A stretch of DNA of 64,000 nucleotides from Ectothiorhodospiraceae bacterium WFHF3C12 (GCA_013519935.1 JACDUA010000018.1:1-64000), one strand, 5' to 3'; positions 8,013 through 19,915 are shown, numbered from the stretch's first letter. Program-made: numbers and translations. Notes: generated from the sequence alone by a model not told the origin.

Positions 8013-11006
8013 TCAGCGTGTCGTCACCGACAGGGCCAGCGGCACCCGGCTGTTCGACTCCGTGTCGGTCTCGCGCGGCTCGACGACGCGCAGCCGCGCC
8101 TCCTCGATGCCCCCGCCCAGCGATCCGCCGCCGCTCACCAGTGCAGCGCGCACCGCACTGGCGCGTTCGCCGGCGAGCGATTCGAGGGCGGTCCGCGACA
8201 CGGACTGTGCCTCGATGATCCGGCTGGCGAGGTGCGCCTGCCAGGCGACTTCGTCGAAGACCGCTTCGGCATCGGGCTTGTCTTCCGGCGGGCGGGTAAA
8301 GCGCTCGCGCAGGGCGTCGAGGTCCGCGTCCGGGTAGGCGTCCATGAACAGGGCGCGGACGGTGTCGCGCACCGCCTTGTCGGTGAGCGAGAGCTCGCCG
8401 TCTTCGCCTTCGGCCTTGCCGAGGCGTTCCCGCAAGGCCGCGAGCGCCTGTTGCCGCCTCAGCGCCGGCTCGTCCAGTGACGGCGCATAGGTGCCGGCGA
8501 TCTCCAGGGCGAGCTGCGGGCGCTTCTCGAGGGCGGCGGCGAGCTTGCCGGTCTTCTCGCGTTGCGGCGGGGTCAGGTCGCTGCGCCCGGCGAGGAACTC
8601 GATGGTTCCCAGGTCCTCCGAGCCCAGCCCGAGGATGGAACCCAGCAGGCGGAAGGGCGACTTGACGATGTCCCTTATGGTCGTCGCCAGCACCTGCCGG
8701 ATGACGCCGGCGATGTCGAATTGCGGGTCGTTGACGTCTCCGGAGACCGGTAAAGCGATGTCGATGACGCCGTCGGCGTCCTTGAGCAGGGCCACGGCCA
8801 GGCCCAGGGGCAGGTCCGCGGCGTCCGGGCTGTCGACCTTCTCTCCCAGCTCGAGGTCGCGCAGCACGATGTCGTTGTCGCCCCTGAGCTGGCCTTCGTC
8901 GAGCCGGTAGGCGAGATCCAGGTCCATGTTGCCGTCGGCGATGCGACGCCCGGCGAACTGAACGGTGTACGGCGAGTAGTCCGGCATCTTCAGGTTGCGG
9001 AACTCCATGCGGATGTCCGTGAACCGGGCCGGCGCCCAGGTGTTGATGCTGCCGTCGATACGGGCCAGGCCGTTGTCGCCCACCTGCCCCTCCAGGTCCA
9101 CATTGGCGGGTTCGGTGCTTTCCGTGGCCAGCGTGGAGATGCCGCCGTCGAGGTCGGCGATACGGGTGGAGAACGGCAGCGGCAGGGAGTAGTCCGCGAA
9201 GTCGAGCCGTCCGCCCGCCACCCGGACCCCGCCGAGCGTCACGGCAAGCGGCTCCTGCGTCGCTTCCCCGTCCTGCGCGGCCCGTTCTTCCGCCGCGCGC
9301 TGCACCAGCAAACGCCCGATGTTGGTGGTCTTGTCCTCGGCGATGACGAAGGTCGCCGAAGGCTGTTCGATGACGACAGGGGATGTCTCGACGCGCCGGC
9401 CGCCGAGGGACAGGTCCAGGGTTTCGACCCGCACCGCCGCCCAGCCCAGCACGGGCTCCCCCGCGTCAGCCGTCTTCACGTCCAGCGTCTGGACGCTGGC
9501 CGAGCCCCGATAGCTGAATGGCTCGCCGGGGCCGATGCCCAGCTCGCCGTCCAGGTTGAAGGCGCCATTATCCAGCCGGACGCGGGCGAATTGCTGCAGG
9601 TACGCCTGCGCCGGTTCGAGCTTCAGGTCCGTGACGCTGGCAGTGCCGCTCAGGGTGAACGCCGGCCGATAGCCGAGACGGCCGTCGAACTCGAGTCCGC
9701 CGCCGCTGGCCACGGTGCCCTGAATCCGGGCCGGGAACCTTGCGCCGTCCTCGGTGGTGAAATCGTCCAGCTGTACGGACACGTCGTTCAGGCCGAGCCG
9801 GGTGGCGGGCTCGGTGGAGCGGTCCTCGAACTCGGCGGCGAGGCCGTTCACCCGAAGCGCGCCCAGTTCCAGGGCCAGCGGTGCGCCGGTTTGTCCGGCG
9901 GTTTCGGCCGCCGGATCAGCCTCGTTGTTCTCCTCGGGGAGCAGGGTGAGCAGACCCAGCTCGCCCTGTTCGGTCAGCCAGGTCCGAAAACGCGGCTCCT
10001 CGACGGCCAGCGAGTCGACCCGCGCCCGGCGTTCACCCAGGTTGAAGGCGATGCCTTCGGCCCGGACCGCCTCGGTCGCCAGGAACTCCACCGCCGGGTC
10101 GAAACCGGAAACGCCAAGGTCACGCAAGGCCAGGGTGCCCCCGGATACGGTCAACTCCGGGCCGTCTTCGGCGAGTCCGGCGTTGTAGTCGAAGCCCCCG
10201 TCCAGCGTCAGCCGGAACCCGGAGAGGGCGGCGAACCGACGCAGATAGGGCAGCAGCGGGTCCAGCACGATTTCGTTGAGCTCGATCCGGCCGGCGGAGC
10301 GCAATGGCGCCAGCTGAACGGTGCCGTCCCAGGTGAGATTGCCGCCGCTTTCCAGTGCGACGCGGACGGTATTGCGGCCTTCCCGGTTCGGCCGGGTATC
10401 GAGGCCGTTCAACGTCACGGAAATCGGGTCGAGTACGAAGGAGACGGTCTCATCCGGCAAGTGATCGACGAAGCGCACGCGGCCCGCGTCGAGCCGGAGA
10501 TCCTCGATCAGCAGGCTGGGACCGCCGTCGGGCTTCGCCTCCGGCTCGGGGACGGCGCCTTCGGTGGCAACGGGTGGGGTCAGATCCTCGACAAGGCGGG
10601 CGAAACGGCTCGTACCGTCCGCGAACCGTTCCTCCTGTAGCGCCAGGCCGTCGAGATGCACGGTCTGGAATGTCCAGGCCCGGTTGAGCAGGCTGGCCAG
10701 CGTGAAGTTCACGACAAGCCGGTCGAAGGCGACGAGCGGTTCGCCGTCGGTATCGGCGAGGGCCAGGCCGTTTATCTGCAGCGTGAAGGTGTAAGGGTTG
10801 AAGCGCACCTCGGCGATGCGCAACTCGCGGTCGTAGTCGGCGCGGACCGTCTCGATGGCGGTGCTCCGCACGAGCCAGGGCAGGAGCAGGAAGCCGATGG
10901 CCGTGTACGCCAACAGCGCCAGCACCACCCAGAAGCGCTTCGCGCGCCAGTTCAGCCAGTTCCGGCGCAGGGACGGCCAGCGGGAGGAGGCGCTTTGTTC
11001 GTTCAA
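8013..11006 (-). CDS. DUF748 (AsmA-like) envelope protein
   Basis: 997 aa. The start is a TTG at 11004-11006, chosen because GAGGAT lies just upstream on the minus strand and because the frame opens with a cytoplasmic basic segment followed by one TM helix (residues about 27-47, FWVVLALLAYTAIGFLLLPW). The rest is periplasmic: DUF748 repeats such as LRIAEVRFNPYTFTLQINGL and the module FTDIRMEFRNLKMPDYSPYT. The C-terminal 200 residues contain FLAGRSDLTPPQREKTGKLA, reminiscent of an OmpA-type repeat of large DUF748 proteins. AsmA/DUF748 proteins are thought to form hydrophobic channels that move phospholipid between inner and outer membrane. It is a single-gene transcript. Confidence 0.9.
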   Translation of the reverse strand: MNEQSASSRWPSLRRNWLNWRAKRFWVVLALLAYTAIGFLLLPWLVRSTAIETVRADYDRELRIAEVRFNPYTFTLQINGLALADTDGEPLVAFDRLVVNFTLASLLNRAWTFQTVHLDGLALQEERFADGTSRFARLVEDLTPPVATEGAVPEPEAKPDGGPSLLIEDLRLDAGRVRFVDHLPDETVSFVLDPISVTLNGLDTRPNREGRNTVRVALESGGNLTWDGTVQLAPLRSAGRIELNEIVLDPLLPYLRRFAALSGFRLTLDGGFDYNAGLAEDGPELTVSGGTLALRDLGVSGFDPAVEFLATEAVRAEGIAFNLGERRARVDSLAVEEPRFRTWLTEQGELGLLTLLPEENNEADPAAETAGQTGAPLALELGALRVNGLAAEFEDRSTEPATRLGLNDVSVQLDDFTTEDGARFPARIQGTVASGGGLEFDGRLGYRPAFTLSGTASVTDLKLEPAQAYLQQFARVRLDNGAFNLDGELGIGPGEPFSYRGSASVQTLDVKTADAGEPVLGWAAVRVETLDLSLGGRRVETSPVVIEQPSATFVIAEDKTTNIGRLLVQRAAEERAAQDGEATQEPLAVTLGGVRVAGGRLDFADYSLPLPFSTRIADLDGGISTLATESTEPANVDLEGQVGDNGLARIDGSINTWAPARFTDIRMEFRNLKMPDYSPYTVQFAGRRIADGNMDLDLAYRLDEGQLRGDNDIVLRDLELGEKVDSPDAADLPLGLAVALLKDADGVIDIALPVSGDVNDPQFDIAGVIRQVLATTIRDIVKSPFRLLGSILGLGSEDLGTIEFLAGRSDLTPPQREKTGKLAAALEKRPQLALEIAGTYAPSLDEPALRRQQALAALRERLGKAEGEDGELSLTDKAVRDTVRALFMDAYPDADLDALRERFTRPPEDKPDAEAVFDEVAWQAHLASRIIEAQSVSRTALESLAGERASAVRAALVSGGGSLGGGIEEARLRVVEPRETDTESNSRVPLALSVTTR

Positions 11007-11250
11007 GGAATCCTCGTGGAGGTTGAGGCACGCTGGTCCGGGAATGATAGTTGGCGACGGGTGTTTCGACCAACAGCGTCGAAATGCGTACCGCGTCCCT
11101 CGACGCGAGCTTCAGGTCGCGCATTGCCGGGTGGTCTTCGTCACGGATCCGCCCGCACTGTCACCGTCCGGTACTTTCTCCAGCCGGCCGCAAGGTTGTG
11201 CCGGCCATGCAGAATGTGCACCCTGTCGCCTGGGCTTTCTGGGGGTACCC

Positions 11251-11445
11251 ATGCAAGTTAATCGGGGCGATTTACTGTTCGTGCCCAACGTCGGGCCGTG
11301 CGAGGTGCTGGATCAGGATCCGGAGACGGGGACGATCACGTTGCATTCCGACGAGAGGGGTGCGTTCGAGCTGGAGCCTGACGCCTTCTTCGACGCGTTG
11401 CTGGCTCTGGGGCTTGGCTATACTGAGGGTGAGCCGTCACGGTAG
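11251..11445 (+). CDS. Small acidic protein of unknown function, 64 aa
   Basis: The ATG at 11251 is preceded by GGGGG at good spacing. The product (MQVNRGDLLFVPNVGPCEVL at its start) is acidic and resembles a small beta-barrel in its first half, with a short helix EPDAFFDALLALGLG near the end. The next gene, HicB-like, starts 9 bp after its stop, so the two are probably co-transcribed. It lacks the double-stranded-RNA-binding features of a HicA toxin. Function unknown. Confidence 0.6.
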   Translation: MQVNRGDLLFVPNVGPCEVLDQDPETGTITLHSDERGAFELEPDAFFDALLALGLGYTEGEPSR

Positions 11446-11454
11446 GCAGTGGCC

Positions 11455-11691
11455 ATGCGCTATGTGTACCCCGTTGAGCTATTGCCCGATGCCGGCGGTT
11501 ACCTGATCCACTGCCCGGACATTCCCGAAGTCGTGGCGCAGGGCGCGACCCGGGATGAAGCGATTGCAAACGCCCGCGTTGCTCTGGTGGATCAGTTCGC
11601 GAGCTACAGTGCGCGGGGCCGGGCATTTCCCGAACCGTCGCCGGTGCGCAAGGGGCAGGAAGCCGTCACCGTGGAGTTCGAGTGGCAATAG
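11455..11691 (+). CDS. HicB-family protein (antitoxin-like) without a HicA
   Basis: 78 aa; ATG at 11455 (a GTG two codons upstream is also possible). It matches the partial RNase H-like fold of HicB: YPVELLPDAGGYLIHCPDIP, then EVVAQGATRDEAIANARVAL and a closing segment with KGQEAVTVEFEW. There is no extra C-terminal DNA-binding domain. In HicAB modules the toxin normally lies directly upstream and is a basic protein of about 60 aa; here the neighbour is an acidic 64-aa protein, so this is an orphan HicB or half of an unusual pair. A strong terminator follows 55 bp downstream. Confidence 0.82.
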   Translation: MRYVYPVELLPDAGGYLIHCPDIPEVVAQGATRDEAIANARVALVDQFASYSARGRAFPEPSPVRKGQEAVTVEFEWQ

Positions 11692-11745
11692 GGGACACCA
11701 GGCCCGGTGATGCCCTCCCGGGCGCAGGGCGGATCGTCCGCACAA

Positions 11746-11777
11746 AAAAGGCGCAGCCGCACGCGGCTGCGCCTTTT
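11746..11777. terminator. Bidirectional intrinsic terminator between hicB-like gene and katG
   Basis: A perfect 15-bp stem (AAAAGGCGCAGCCGC and its complement) around a 2-nt AC loop, giving a T-run on both strands. It lies between two convergent genes and can end both transcripts. Confidence 0.9.
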
Positions 11778-11798
11778 CGGTTTCGCTAGAGGCCCGGA

Positions 11799-14494
<2,696 letters not shown>

Positions 14495-15832
14495 ATGAAC
14501 TACTACGCCTACGAGTTGGCGCACATGTCTGTCGCGCCCATGCGGTGGGGGGCGGAAGTGCTGAAGATGCAGCTCGAGTCCCCGCTCAATCCCATGCGTG
14601 AAATGCTCGTGCCCCGCATGATGGCGGCCGGCTGTGAAGTCTTCGAGAACGTCACCCGCCGCTACGACAAGCCCGACTGGGGCATAACCGAAACGAAGAT
14701 CCACGGTATGCCGGTGCCGATTGACATCGAGACCGTGGTGCGCAAGCCGTTCTGCAATCTCATCCACTTCAATCGGGACGAGGCCGTGGTCGGCAAGCGC
14801 TACGATCCCAAGGTGCTGATCGTCGCGCCACTGTCAGGCCACTACGCGACGCTGCTGCGCGGCACCGTCGAGGCGATGATCCAGGAGCACAACGTCTACA
14901 TCACGGACTGGGCCGACGCCCGGAACGTGCCGATGAGCGAGGGTGAATTCGATTTCGAGGACTATGTCGATTACGTCATCGATTTCATCCACTACCTCGG
15001 GGATAACACCCATGTCATCGCGGTTTGTCAGCCGGCGGTGCCGGTGCTGGTGGCCGCTGCCGTCATGGGCGCGCGCAACGACCCCATGCAGCCCACCTCT
15101 CTGACCCTGATGGGCGGGCCCATCGATACCCGCCGTAACGAAACGGAGGTGAACAAGCTCGCGAAGACCCGGCCCATCGAGTGGTTCGAGGACAACGTCA
15201 TCGACCGGGTGCCATTCCCCAACCCGGGTTTCCTCCGGCGGGTGTATCCGGGCTTCATCCAGCTCACGGGGTTCATGCAGATGAACCTGGAACGACACCT
15301 CGACGCCCATCGGGACCTGTTCAATAACCTGGTGAAGGGCGATTGCGACAGCGTCGAGCAGCACCAGCGTTTCTATGACGAGTTCCTGTCAGTGCTGGAC
15401 CTGCCCGCGGAGTTCTATCTGCAGACAGTCCAGCGCGTGTTCCAGGATCACGATCTGCCGGACGGCCGGCTCACCCATCGCGGCGAGCCGGTGGATTGCG
15501 GTGCCATCACCCGGACCGCGCTGATGACGGTGGAAGGGGAGAACGACGACATATCCGGTCTGGGCCAGACCGAGGCCGCCCACGACCTGTGCACCGGCAT
15601 TCCCGTGGACGAGAAATACCACTACGTGCAACCGGGCGTGGGCCATTATGGCGTGTTCAACGGCACTCGCTGGCGTACGGAGATCCAGCCGCGCATCCGT
15701 GACTTCATCCGCTCCATCCAGTTCAAACGGCGCAGCGGCAACAGCGCTGCCATGGGCCTGCCATACCGCACCTTGCACCCGGAACGCGAGGAGATCGTCG
15801 AGTACAGCGAGCCTGCCGAAGACGGCAACTAG
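14495..15832 (+). CDS. phaZ: Intracellular polyhydroxyalkanoate depolymerase
   Basis: 445 aa from the ATG at 14495, preceded by GGGGGTG; longer open frame upstream is not coding. The protein belongs to the PHB_depo_C / intracellular PhaZ family: MNYYAYELAH at the start, VLIVAPLSGHYATLLRGTV, then ITDWADARNVP and the lipase-box-like VCQPAVPV with Cys178 as nucleophile. Asp351 and His384 (in GVGHYGVF) complete the triad by analogy with Cys183/Asp355/His388 of Cupriavidus PhaZ. There is no signal peptide, so it acts on stored granules in the cytoplasm. No PHA synthase is present in the window. It diverges from katG. Confidence 0.93.
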   Translation: MNYYAYELAHMSVAPMRWGAEVLKMQLESPLNPMREMLVPRMMAAGCEVFENVTRRYDKPDWGITETKIHGMPVPIDIETVVRKPFCNLIHFNRDEAVVGKRYDPKVLIVAPLSGHYATLLRGTVEAMIQEHNVYITDWADARNVPMSEGEFDFEDYVDYVIDFIHYLGDNTHVIAVCQPAVPVLVAAAVMGARNDPMQPTSLTLMGGPIDTRRNETEVNKLAKTRPIEWFEDNVIDRVPFPNPGFLRRVYPGFIQLTGFMQMNLERHLDAHRDLFNNLVKGDCDSVEQHQRFYDEFLSVLDLPAEFYLQTVQRVFQDHDLPDGRLTHRGEPVDCGAITRTALMTVEGENDDISGLGQTEAAHDLCTGIPVDEKYHYVQPGVGHYGVFNGTRWRTEIQPRIRDFIRSIQFKRRSGNSAAMGLPYRTLHPEREEIVEYSEPAEDGN

Positions 15833-16174
15833 CGGTACACGACGGGCTATTGGGCGCAGTAGCCATTGGGGGTAACCCGCTACACGCCGGTAACCGGTGC
15901 CGCATTCGAAGGTGGCTGGCCTTCAATGCCTTACGGGATTTGCTTCGGGGTCGCCCATGGGCCCTGTCGGATATCGCATTCGCTTCGACATGAAACCCCC
16001 ACCGCGTTCATGGGTGTACCCGCATGGTTCCGGCCGGGAATCGTCGGTAACCTGAAACGGGCGGTCTGTTCCGAACGCAACGCCGATCACCTGATCCGGT
16101 TCATCGGGCCGATTGTCCGGACATGACGCGATATCGCTGCAGGAAGCTCTCTACACGGGGCAGGGAGAAGAAAA
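15833..16174. other. Intergenic stretch, no gene seen
   Basis: 342 bp between phaZ and a lipoprotein gene. No open frame with a ribosome site and no strong terminator. The 7-mer GGTAACC occurs at 15871-15877, 15889-15895 and 16046-16052, perhaps by chance. The ribosome site of the next gene (GGGAGAAG) is at its right end. Confidence 0.4.
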
Positions 16175-16798
16175 ATGAAGGTAAAGGACGCCCGACCCAT
16201 GGAGGTCAATCGGACATCAACGCTCGTGGCGCTGGCGACGTTCGCCGTTTTCATTGCCGGCTGTGGCGGCGGGGACGACGATACCTACGAGAAAATGTAC
16301 GATGTGGCGGCGCATCAGAATGGCTGCGAGGGATTTCTGCCGCCGGACCTCTGCCTGCTAGTGCGCGAGAGCGACACGGACGACTGGTCCAGGCTCTTTC
16401 GGGACATAGACGGCTTCAATTACCAGCGGGGCTATGCCTATCGGATCAGGGTCGAGGTCGACCCGCCGCCCGAGGCACGAGCGGACGCAGTGAACGACTA
16501 CTCGCTGGAGGAGGTCCTGGAGCGTTCACCGGTGCCCGCCGGACAGACCTTCGAGTTCTCGTTCCTGTACGCCGCCAACGCCATGGAAGAGATCGCCACA
16601 GGTGTCTACGAAGTCTATGGCGAGGAACGCATCAGCTGCGGGCCGAGCGAGTGCTCAAGTATCGATTCACTGCTGACGCAGCAGAGATCGATACTGTTCG
16701 AGCTTCGGCACCCCGACGATCCAGCCGATCCGCTGGAGATCAGCCAGATCCTCTGCAGCGCCTCACCGCAGAGCTTCCGTTCGTCCTGCCTGGACTGA
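16175..16798 (+). CDS. Lipoprotein with DUF4377-like domain
   Basis: 207 aa; ATG at 16175 follows GGGAGAAG, with an alternative ATG at 16199. The signal peptide ends in FIAGCGGGDDD, a lipobox followed by a flexible acidic linker. The region LCLLVRESDTDDWSRLFRDI, then DGFNYQRGYAYRIRVEVDPP and DAVNDYSLEEVLERSPV, resembles the DUF4377 domain (Cys-Leu start, a Trp-containing middle, GYxY-RVxV strand and Y-LxxVL end) seen in proteins near HslJ-type META domains. Six cysteines in the mature part may form disulfides. Function unknown; transcribed alone. Confidence 0.72.
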   Translation: MKVKDARPMEVNRTSTLVALATFAVFIAGCGGGDDDTYEKMYDVAAHQNGCEGFLPPDLCLLVRESDTDDWSRLFRDIDGFNYQRGYAYRIRVEVDPPPEARADAVNDYSLEEVLERSPVPAGQTFEFSFLYAANAMEEIATGVYEVYGEERISCGPSECSSIDSLLTQQRSILFELRHPDDPADPLEISQILCSASPQSFRSSCLD

Positions 16799-16827
16799 TT
16801 CCAGCGGCTCGGGGTGCTGCCCTTCGT

Positions 16828-16848
16828 GACCCGGCCCAGGGCCGGGTC
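16828..16848. terminator. Hairpin between convergent genes
   Basis: Perfect 9-bp stem GACCCGGCC / GGCCGGGTC with a CAG loop, lying between the convergent lipoprotein and SPFH genes. There is no T-run, so this is at best a weak or bidirectional terminator. Confidence 0.45.
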
Positions 16849-16897
16849 GCCGACCAACCCGTGGCAGCCGCCGCTTGCTGTCGAGGCCTGAGTTCGT

Positions 16898-17908
16898 TCA
16901 GCCGCGTCCGTACTCGCCCTGGGCCATCCGTCCCAGATTGCGGCGCGCCGTCTCGCCCAGGTTCTCGGTCAGCTCGTTGAACGTGCCCAGGCTGCCGAGG
17001 AACGCGGAGGCCTCATAGGGTATGAAGACCCGCTCGCCGTTCTTCGCCATGTCCGGCAGGGTTTTCAGGTACTGCAGCCCCAGCAGGTAGCCGATGACCA
17101 TCTGTTCCTGGCCCTCGCCGGCGGCCTTGACCACCTTCTTGATCGCTTCTTCCTCGCCCTCGGCCCGGAGCACGGCGGCCTGCTTGTCGCCCTCGGCCCG
17201 CTCGATGGCTGCCTGGCGCTCGCCCTGGGCCTGGGCGATGGCCGCTTCCTTCTCGCCGCTGGCCTCGGTGACCGTGGCCCGGCGCCGGCGCTCGGCGGCC
17301 ATCTGCAAGCGCATGGCCTCCTCCACGTCCTCGGGCATCTGCACGTCCTGGATTTCGACCCGGTTGACCTTCACGCCCCATTTGTCGCCGACCTCGTCCA
17401 TGGTCCGCTGCAGGGCGCTGTTCACTTCCTCGCGGGACTCGAAGAGCTTGTCCAGCTCCATCTTGCCGATCTCCGAGCGCAGCGACGTCTTGGCGAGGAC
17501 TTCCACCGCCTGGGTGAAGTTCTCGACCTCGTAGACCGCGGCACGGGGATCGGTGATCTGGAAGAACAGGGCGCCGTTGACCACGACGGTGACGTTGTCC
17601 TTGGTCACGACGTTCTGGCCCGGGAAGTCGAGCACGGTCTCGCGGCGGTCAATCTTGGTCTCGTCCACCACGTAGGGCACGTTCTCCCCGCGGTGCTCGC
17701 GATAGCGCCGGATGGTGATGGAACGGGGCTTGTCGATGAACGGCACGACCCAGTTAATGCCCGCGCCCAGCACCCGCTTGTAGGAGCCCAGCCGCTCGAT
17801 GACCACGGCCTCGGACTGCTGCACCAGCATGATGCCCTTGAACAGAAAGAAGACGACCAGGACGGCGATGACGATCGCGATGATCAGACCGGGTGAGATG
17901 AGTTCCAT
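16898..17908 (-). CDS. qmcA: SPFH/Band 7 (stomatin-like, QmcA type) membrane protein
   Basis: 336 aa. One N-terminal membrane helix (residues about 7-27) is followed by the stomatin core: QSEAVVIERLGSYKRVLGAG, FIDKPRSITIRRYREHRGEN, then DNVTVVVNGALFFQITDPRA and LAKTSLRSEIGKMELDKLFE. A long Ala/Glu/Arg-rich coiled coil (about 200-265, with repeated QGERQAAIERAEGDKQAA) ends near a hydrophobic segment. These proteins form large oligomeric rings at the membrane and are linked to quality control with proteases. It lies 33 bp downstream of an NfeD-family gene, the standard partner of prokaryotic stomatins, so the pair is an operon. Confidence 0.92.
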   Translation of the reverse strand: MELISPGLIIAIVIAVLVVFFLFKGIMLVQQSEAVVIERLGSYKRVLGAGINWVVPFIDKPRSITIRRYREHRGENVPYVVDETKIDRRETVLDFPGQNVVTKDNVTVVVNGALFFQITDPRAAVYEVENFTQAVEVLAKTSLRSEIGKMELDKLFESREEVNSALQRTMDEVGDKWGVKVNRVEIQDVQMPEDVEEAMRLQMAAERRRRATVTEASGEKEAAIAQAQGERQAAIERAEGDKQAAVLRAEGEEEAIKKVVKAAGEGQEQMVIGYLLGLQYLKTLPDMAKNGERVFIPYEASAFLGSLGTFNELTENLGETARRNLGRMAQGEYGRG

Positions 17909-17941
17909 GGTGTTGGCTCCTGCCTTTCCTGAGTAGGGTTC

Positions 17942-18388
17942 TTATCGGTTCTCGGGATCGGCATCGTGGACGATGGCGGTGATGCCCTCGATGCGATCGA
18001 CGATGACTTCCGTGTCGGCCTCGGGTGTTCCGCCGTCGGCGTAGCGCGCGGGGAAGAAATCGCTCTTGAGCCTGACGCCGGGTCTGCCGGCTTCGACGGA
18101 AACGCTCGCCCGCGTGCCATGCTCGGCACCTTCGCTGACCATGGCGTAGGACCTGCCGGAATCGAAGGCGCGGCGCAATCCGAACACGGAGATCGGCACG
18201 AGGGCCGCCGCCGCGGCGCCGGTGATCAGCAGTTGCCCGGTGAAGCTGACGCCGGTCCAGGCCGCCACGCCGGCCCCGATGAAACAGGCGACGCCAAGCG
18301 CCAAAGCGGCGAACTCCATGCCGAGCAACTCCGCCAGGATCAGGACCAGCCCCAGAATGACCCAGCCGTGCCAGATTTCGAATTCCAA
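17942..18388 (-). CDS. NfeD-family membrane protein
   Basis: 148 aa from a TTG start (18386-18388) supported by GGGAG upstream on the minus strand. Two to three hydrophobic helices occupy residues about 8-70 (WVILGLVLILAELLGMEFAA at the start). A C-terminal soluble OB-fold-like domain follows (SYAMVSEGAEHGTRASV, VIVDRIEGITAIV). This is the short NfeD form without the N-terminal ClpP-like protease. It is the first gene of the NfeD-SPFH pair; the partner proteins are believed to act together in membrane organisation. Confidence 0.88.
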   Translation of the reverse strand: MEFEIWHGWVILGLVLILAELLGMEFAALALGVACFIGAGVAAWTGVSFTGQLLITGAAAAALVPISVFGLRRAFDSGRSYAMVSEGAEHGTRASVSVEAGRPGVRLKSDFFPARYADGGTPEADTEVIVDRIEGITAIVHDADPENR

Positions 18389-18492
18389 TTACCGCTCCCA
18401 ACCAGCCTTGCCCGAGGGCGGGATTCTAGCATCCCGAGAATGCTCGCAGTTTTCACTGGCCGCCGGCCGGCGTGTTCCCTCCGGATGCGCCC

Positions 18493-18521
18493 TTGCATAC
18501 GCCGCCTTGTGCGTTTATGTT
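18493..18521 (+). promoter_or_regulatory. Sigma-70-type promoter of the RND efflux operon
   Basis: TTGCAT (18493-18498), a 17-bp spacer and TATGTT (18516-18521) give a good match to the sigma-70 consensus. The predicted start point near 18528 falls inside the dyad at 18520-18537, the classical arrangement for repression. Confidence 0.6.
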
Positions 18522-18537
18522 AGCGAGTAGTCACTAA
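18520..18537. promoter_or_regulatory. Inverted repeat, probable TetR operator
   Basis: TTAGCGAGTAGTCACTAA is an 18-bp near-palindrome (14 of 18 positions symmetric) overlapping the -10 element and ending 19 bp before the efflux adaptor gene. The TetR-family gene at the end of the same operon is the obvious candidate to bind it. Confidence 0.6.
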
Positions 18538-18556
18538 TTAAAGAGATTCTGCACTC

Positions 18557-19915
18557 ATGAAAACTCCCGGCGGAATAAGGCATTGGTCCTGGGTGCTCGG
18601 GTTGTTCGTGCTCGGTCTCGCGTTGGCGGGATGGCTCATTGCCAGCCGGGAGCCACCCGGGCGGTCCGCAGCCATCGATGAGGGGCTGGCTGTCTCCGTG
18701 GTGCGCGTGCAGGCGTTGCCCGTCGTGCCGCGGGCCGTCGGCTATGGTTCCGCGCAGCCCGGCCGGACCTGGCAGGCCGTGGCGGAAGTGCCGGGCCGGG
18801 TCACCTACCGCCATCCTAAGCTGGAGCCCGGCGCCCTCATGGGTGAGGGGACCGTTTTGCTCCGGTTGGACGCGACGGACTACGAGCTGGCTGTCGCCCA
18901 GCTGGAGGCCACCGTGGACGCGCGCGCCGCGGCCCTTGAGGAACTGGATGTGCGCACGGCGAACACCCGCACGGCCCTGGATATCGAGCAGCGCCGCCTG
19001 GCGCTGGCCGAGGGCGAGCTGGAGCGGTCCCGCTCGCTGGCCCGGCAGGGCAGTGTTTCGGCATCCGAGGTGGACGCCCAGCAGGAACGGGTGCTGCAGA
19101 TCCGTCAGTCGGTCCAGCAGCTGAAGACCACCCTGGCGGCCCGGCCCGCGGAGCGCAGGCGGCTGGTTGCGGAGCTGGAACGTGACAGGGCGCAGCTCAG
19201 GCAGGCCCGCCGCGACGTGGACCGCACCGTGATACGGGCGCCCTATGACCTGCGTATCGCCGCAGCGCCCGCCGAGGCCGATCAATACGCCGGCAAGGGG
19301 GAGACCCTCCTGCGTGGCGACGGCGTTGCGGTCGCGGAAGTGATTGCCCAGGTGCCGGTTTCGGCCTTCCGCAACGTCCTCAAGGGTGTCGTGGCCGGAA
19401 GCCTGCTGCCGGGCTCGACCCCCGACCTCGATCCGCTCTCGGCCCGGATCACCCTGGTCTCCGGCGGTGACGCCGTTCATTGGGATGCCCGGGTTGCCCG
19501 GGTGACGGGGAGCATTGACCCCCAGACCCGCACGGTGGGTGTCGTGGCCGCCGTGGACCGTCCCTACGCGAACGCCGACCCGCCGGCGCGGCCGCCGCTG
19601 GCCAAGAACATGTACGTGCGGGTGGAGGTGCGTGGCATTCCGCAGCCGGACGCGCTGGTGGTGCCGCGAGCGAGCGTGCAGGGCGGACGCGTGTACGTCG
19701 CCAATGACCAGGACCGGCTGGAGATCCGCGACGTGGAGATCGCCTACCGCCAGCAGGATTTCGTGGTCGTGGCCGACGGGTTGAAGGCAGGTGAGCGGGT
19801 GCTGCTTGGGCACCCGGTCCCGGCGGTGGAGGGCGCCAGGCTGGCACCGGCCGCCGACAAGGCCACGGAGCGTCGCGTGGCCAAGCAGGCGACGGCCGGG
19901 GAACAGCTGCCATGA
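18557..19915 (+). CDS. RND efflux periplasmic adaptor (MFP) subunit
   Basis: 452 aa with a single N-terminal membrane helix (residues about 9-29) and no lipobox. The membrane-fusion-protein layout is clear: a first lipoyl half with TWQAVAEVPGRVTYRHP, a long alpha-helical hairpin (about 105-215, rich in Arg/Glu/Leu), the second lipoyl half RDVDRTVIRAPYDLRIAA, a beta-barrel domain and a membrane-proximal domain ending VVVADGLKAGERVLL. It links the inner-membrane pump to an outer-membrane channel, whose gene is not present here. The stop overlaps the pump gene by 4 bp (ATGA). Expression is probably controlled at the promoter/operator at 18493-18537. Confidence 0.93.
   Translation: MKTPGGIRHWSWVLGLFVLGLALAGWLIASREPPGRSAAIDEGLAVSVVRVQALPVVPRAVGYGSAQPGRTWQAVAEVPGRVTYRHPKLEPGALMGEGTVLLRLDATDYELAVAQLEATVDARAAALEELDVRTANTRTALDIEQRRLALAEGELERSRSLARQGSVSASEVDAQQERVLQIRQSVQQLKTTLAARPAERRRLVAELERDRAQLRQARRDVDRTVIRAPYDLRIAAAPAEADQYAGKGETLLRGDGVAVAEVIAQVPVSAFRNVLKGVVAGSLLPGSTPDLDPLSARITLVSGGDAVHWDARVARVTGSIDPQTRTVGVVAAVDRPYANADPPARPPLAKNMYVRVEVRGIPQPDALVVPRASVQGGRVYVANDQDRLEIRDVEIAYRQQDFVVVADGLKAGERVLLGHPVPAVEGARLAPAADKATERRVAKQATAGEQLP

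Noticed and set aside
9591-10640. A 349-codon plus-strand frame inside the DUF748 gene
   Set aside because: It is antisense to a 997-aa protein with clear domains and has Gln/Gly/Arg-biased composition without motifs.
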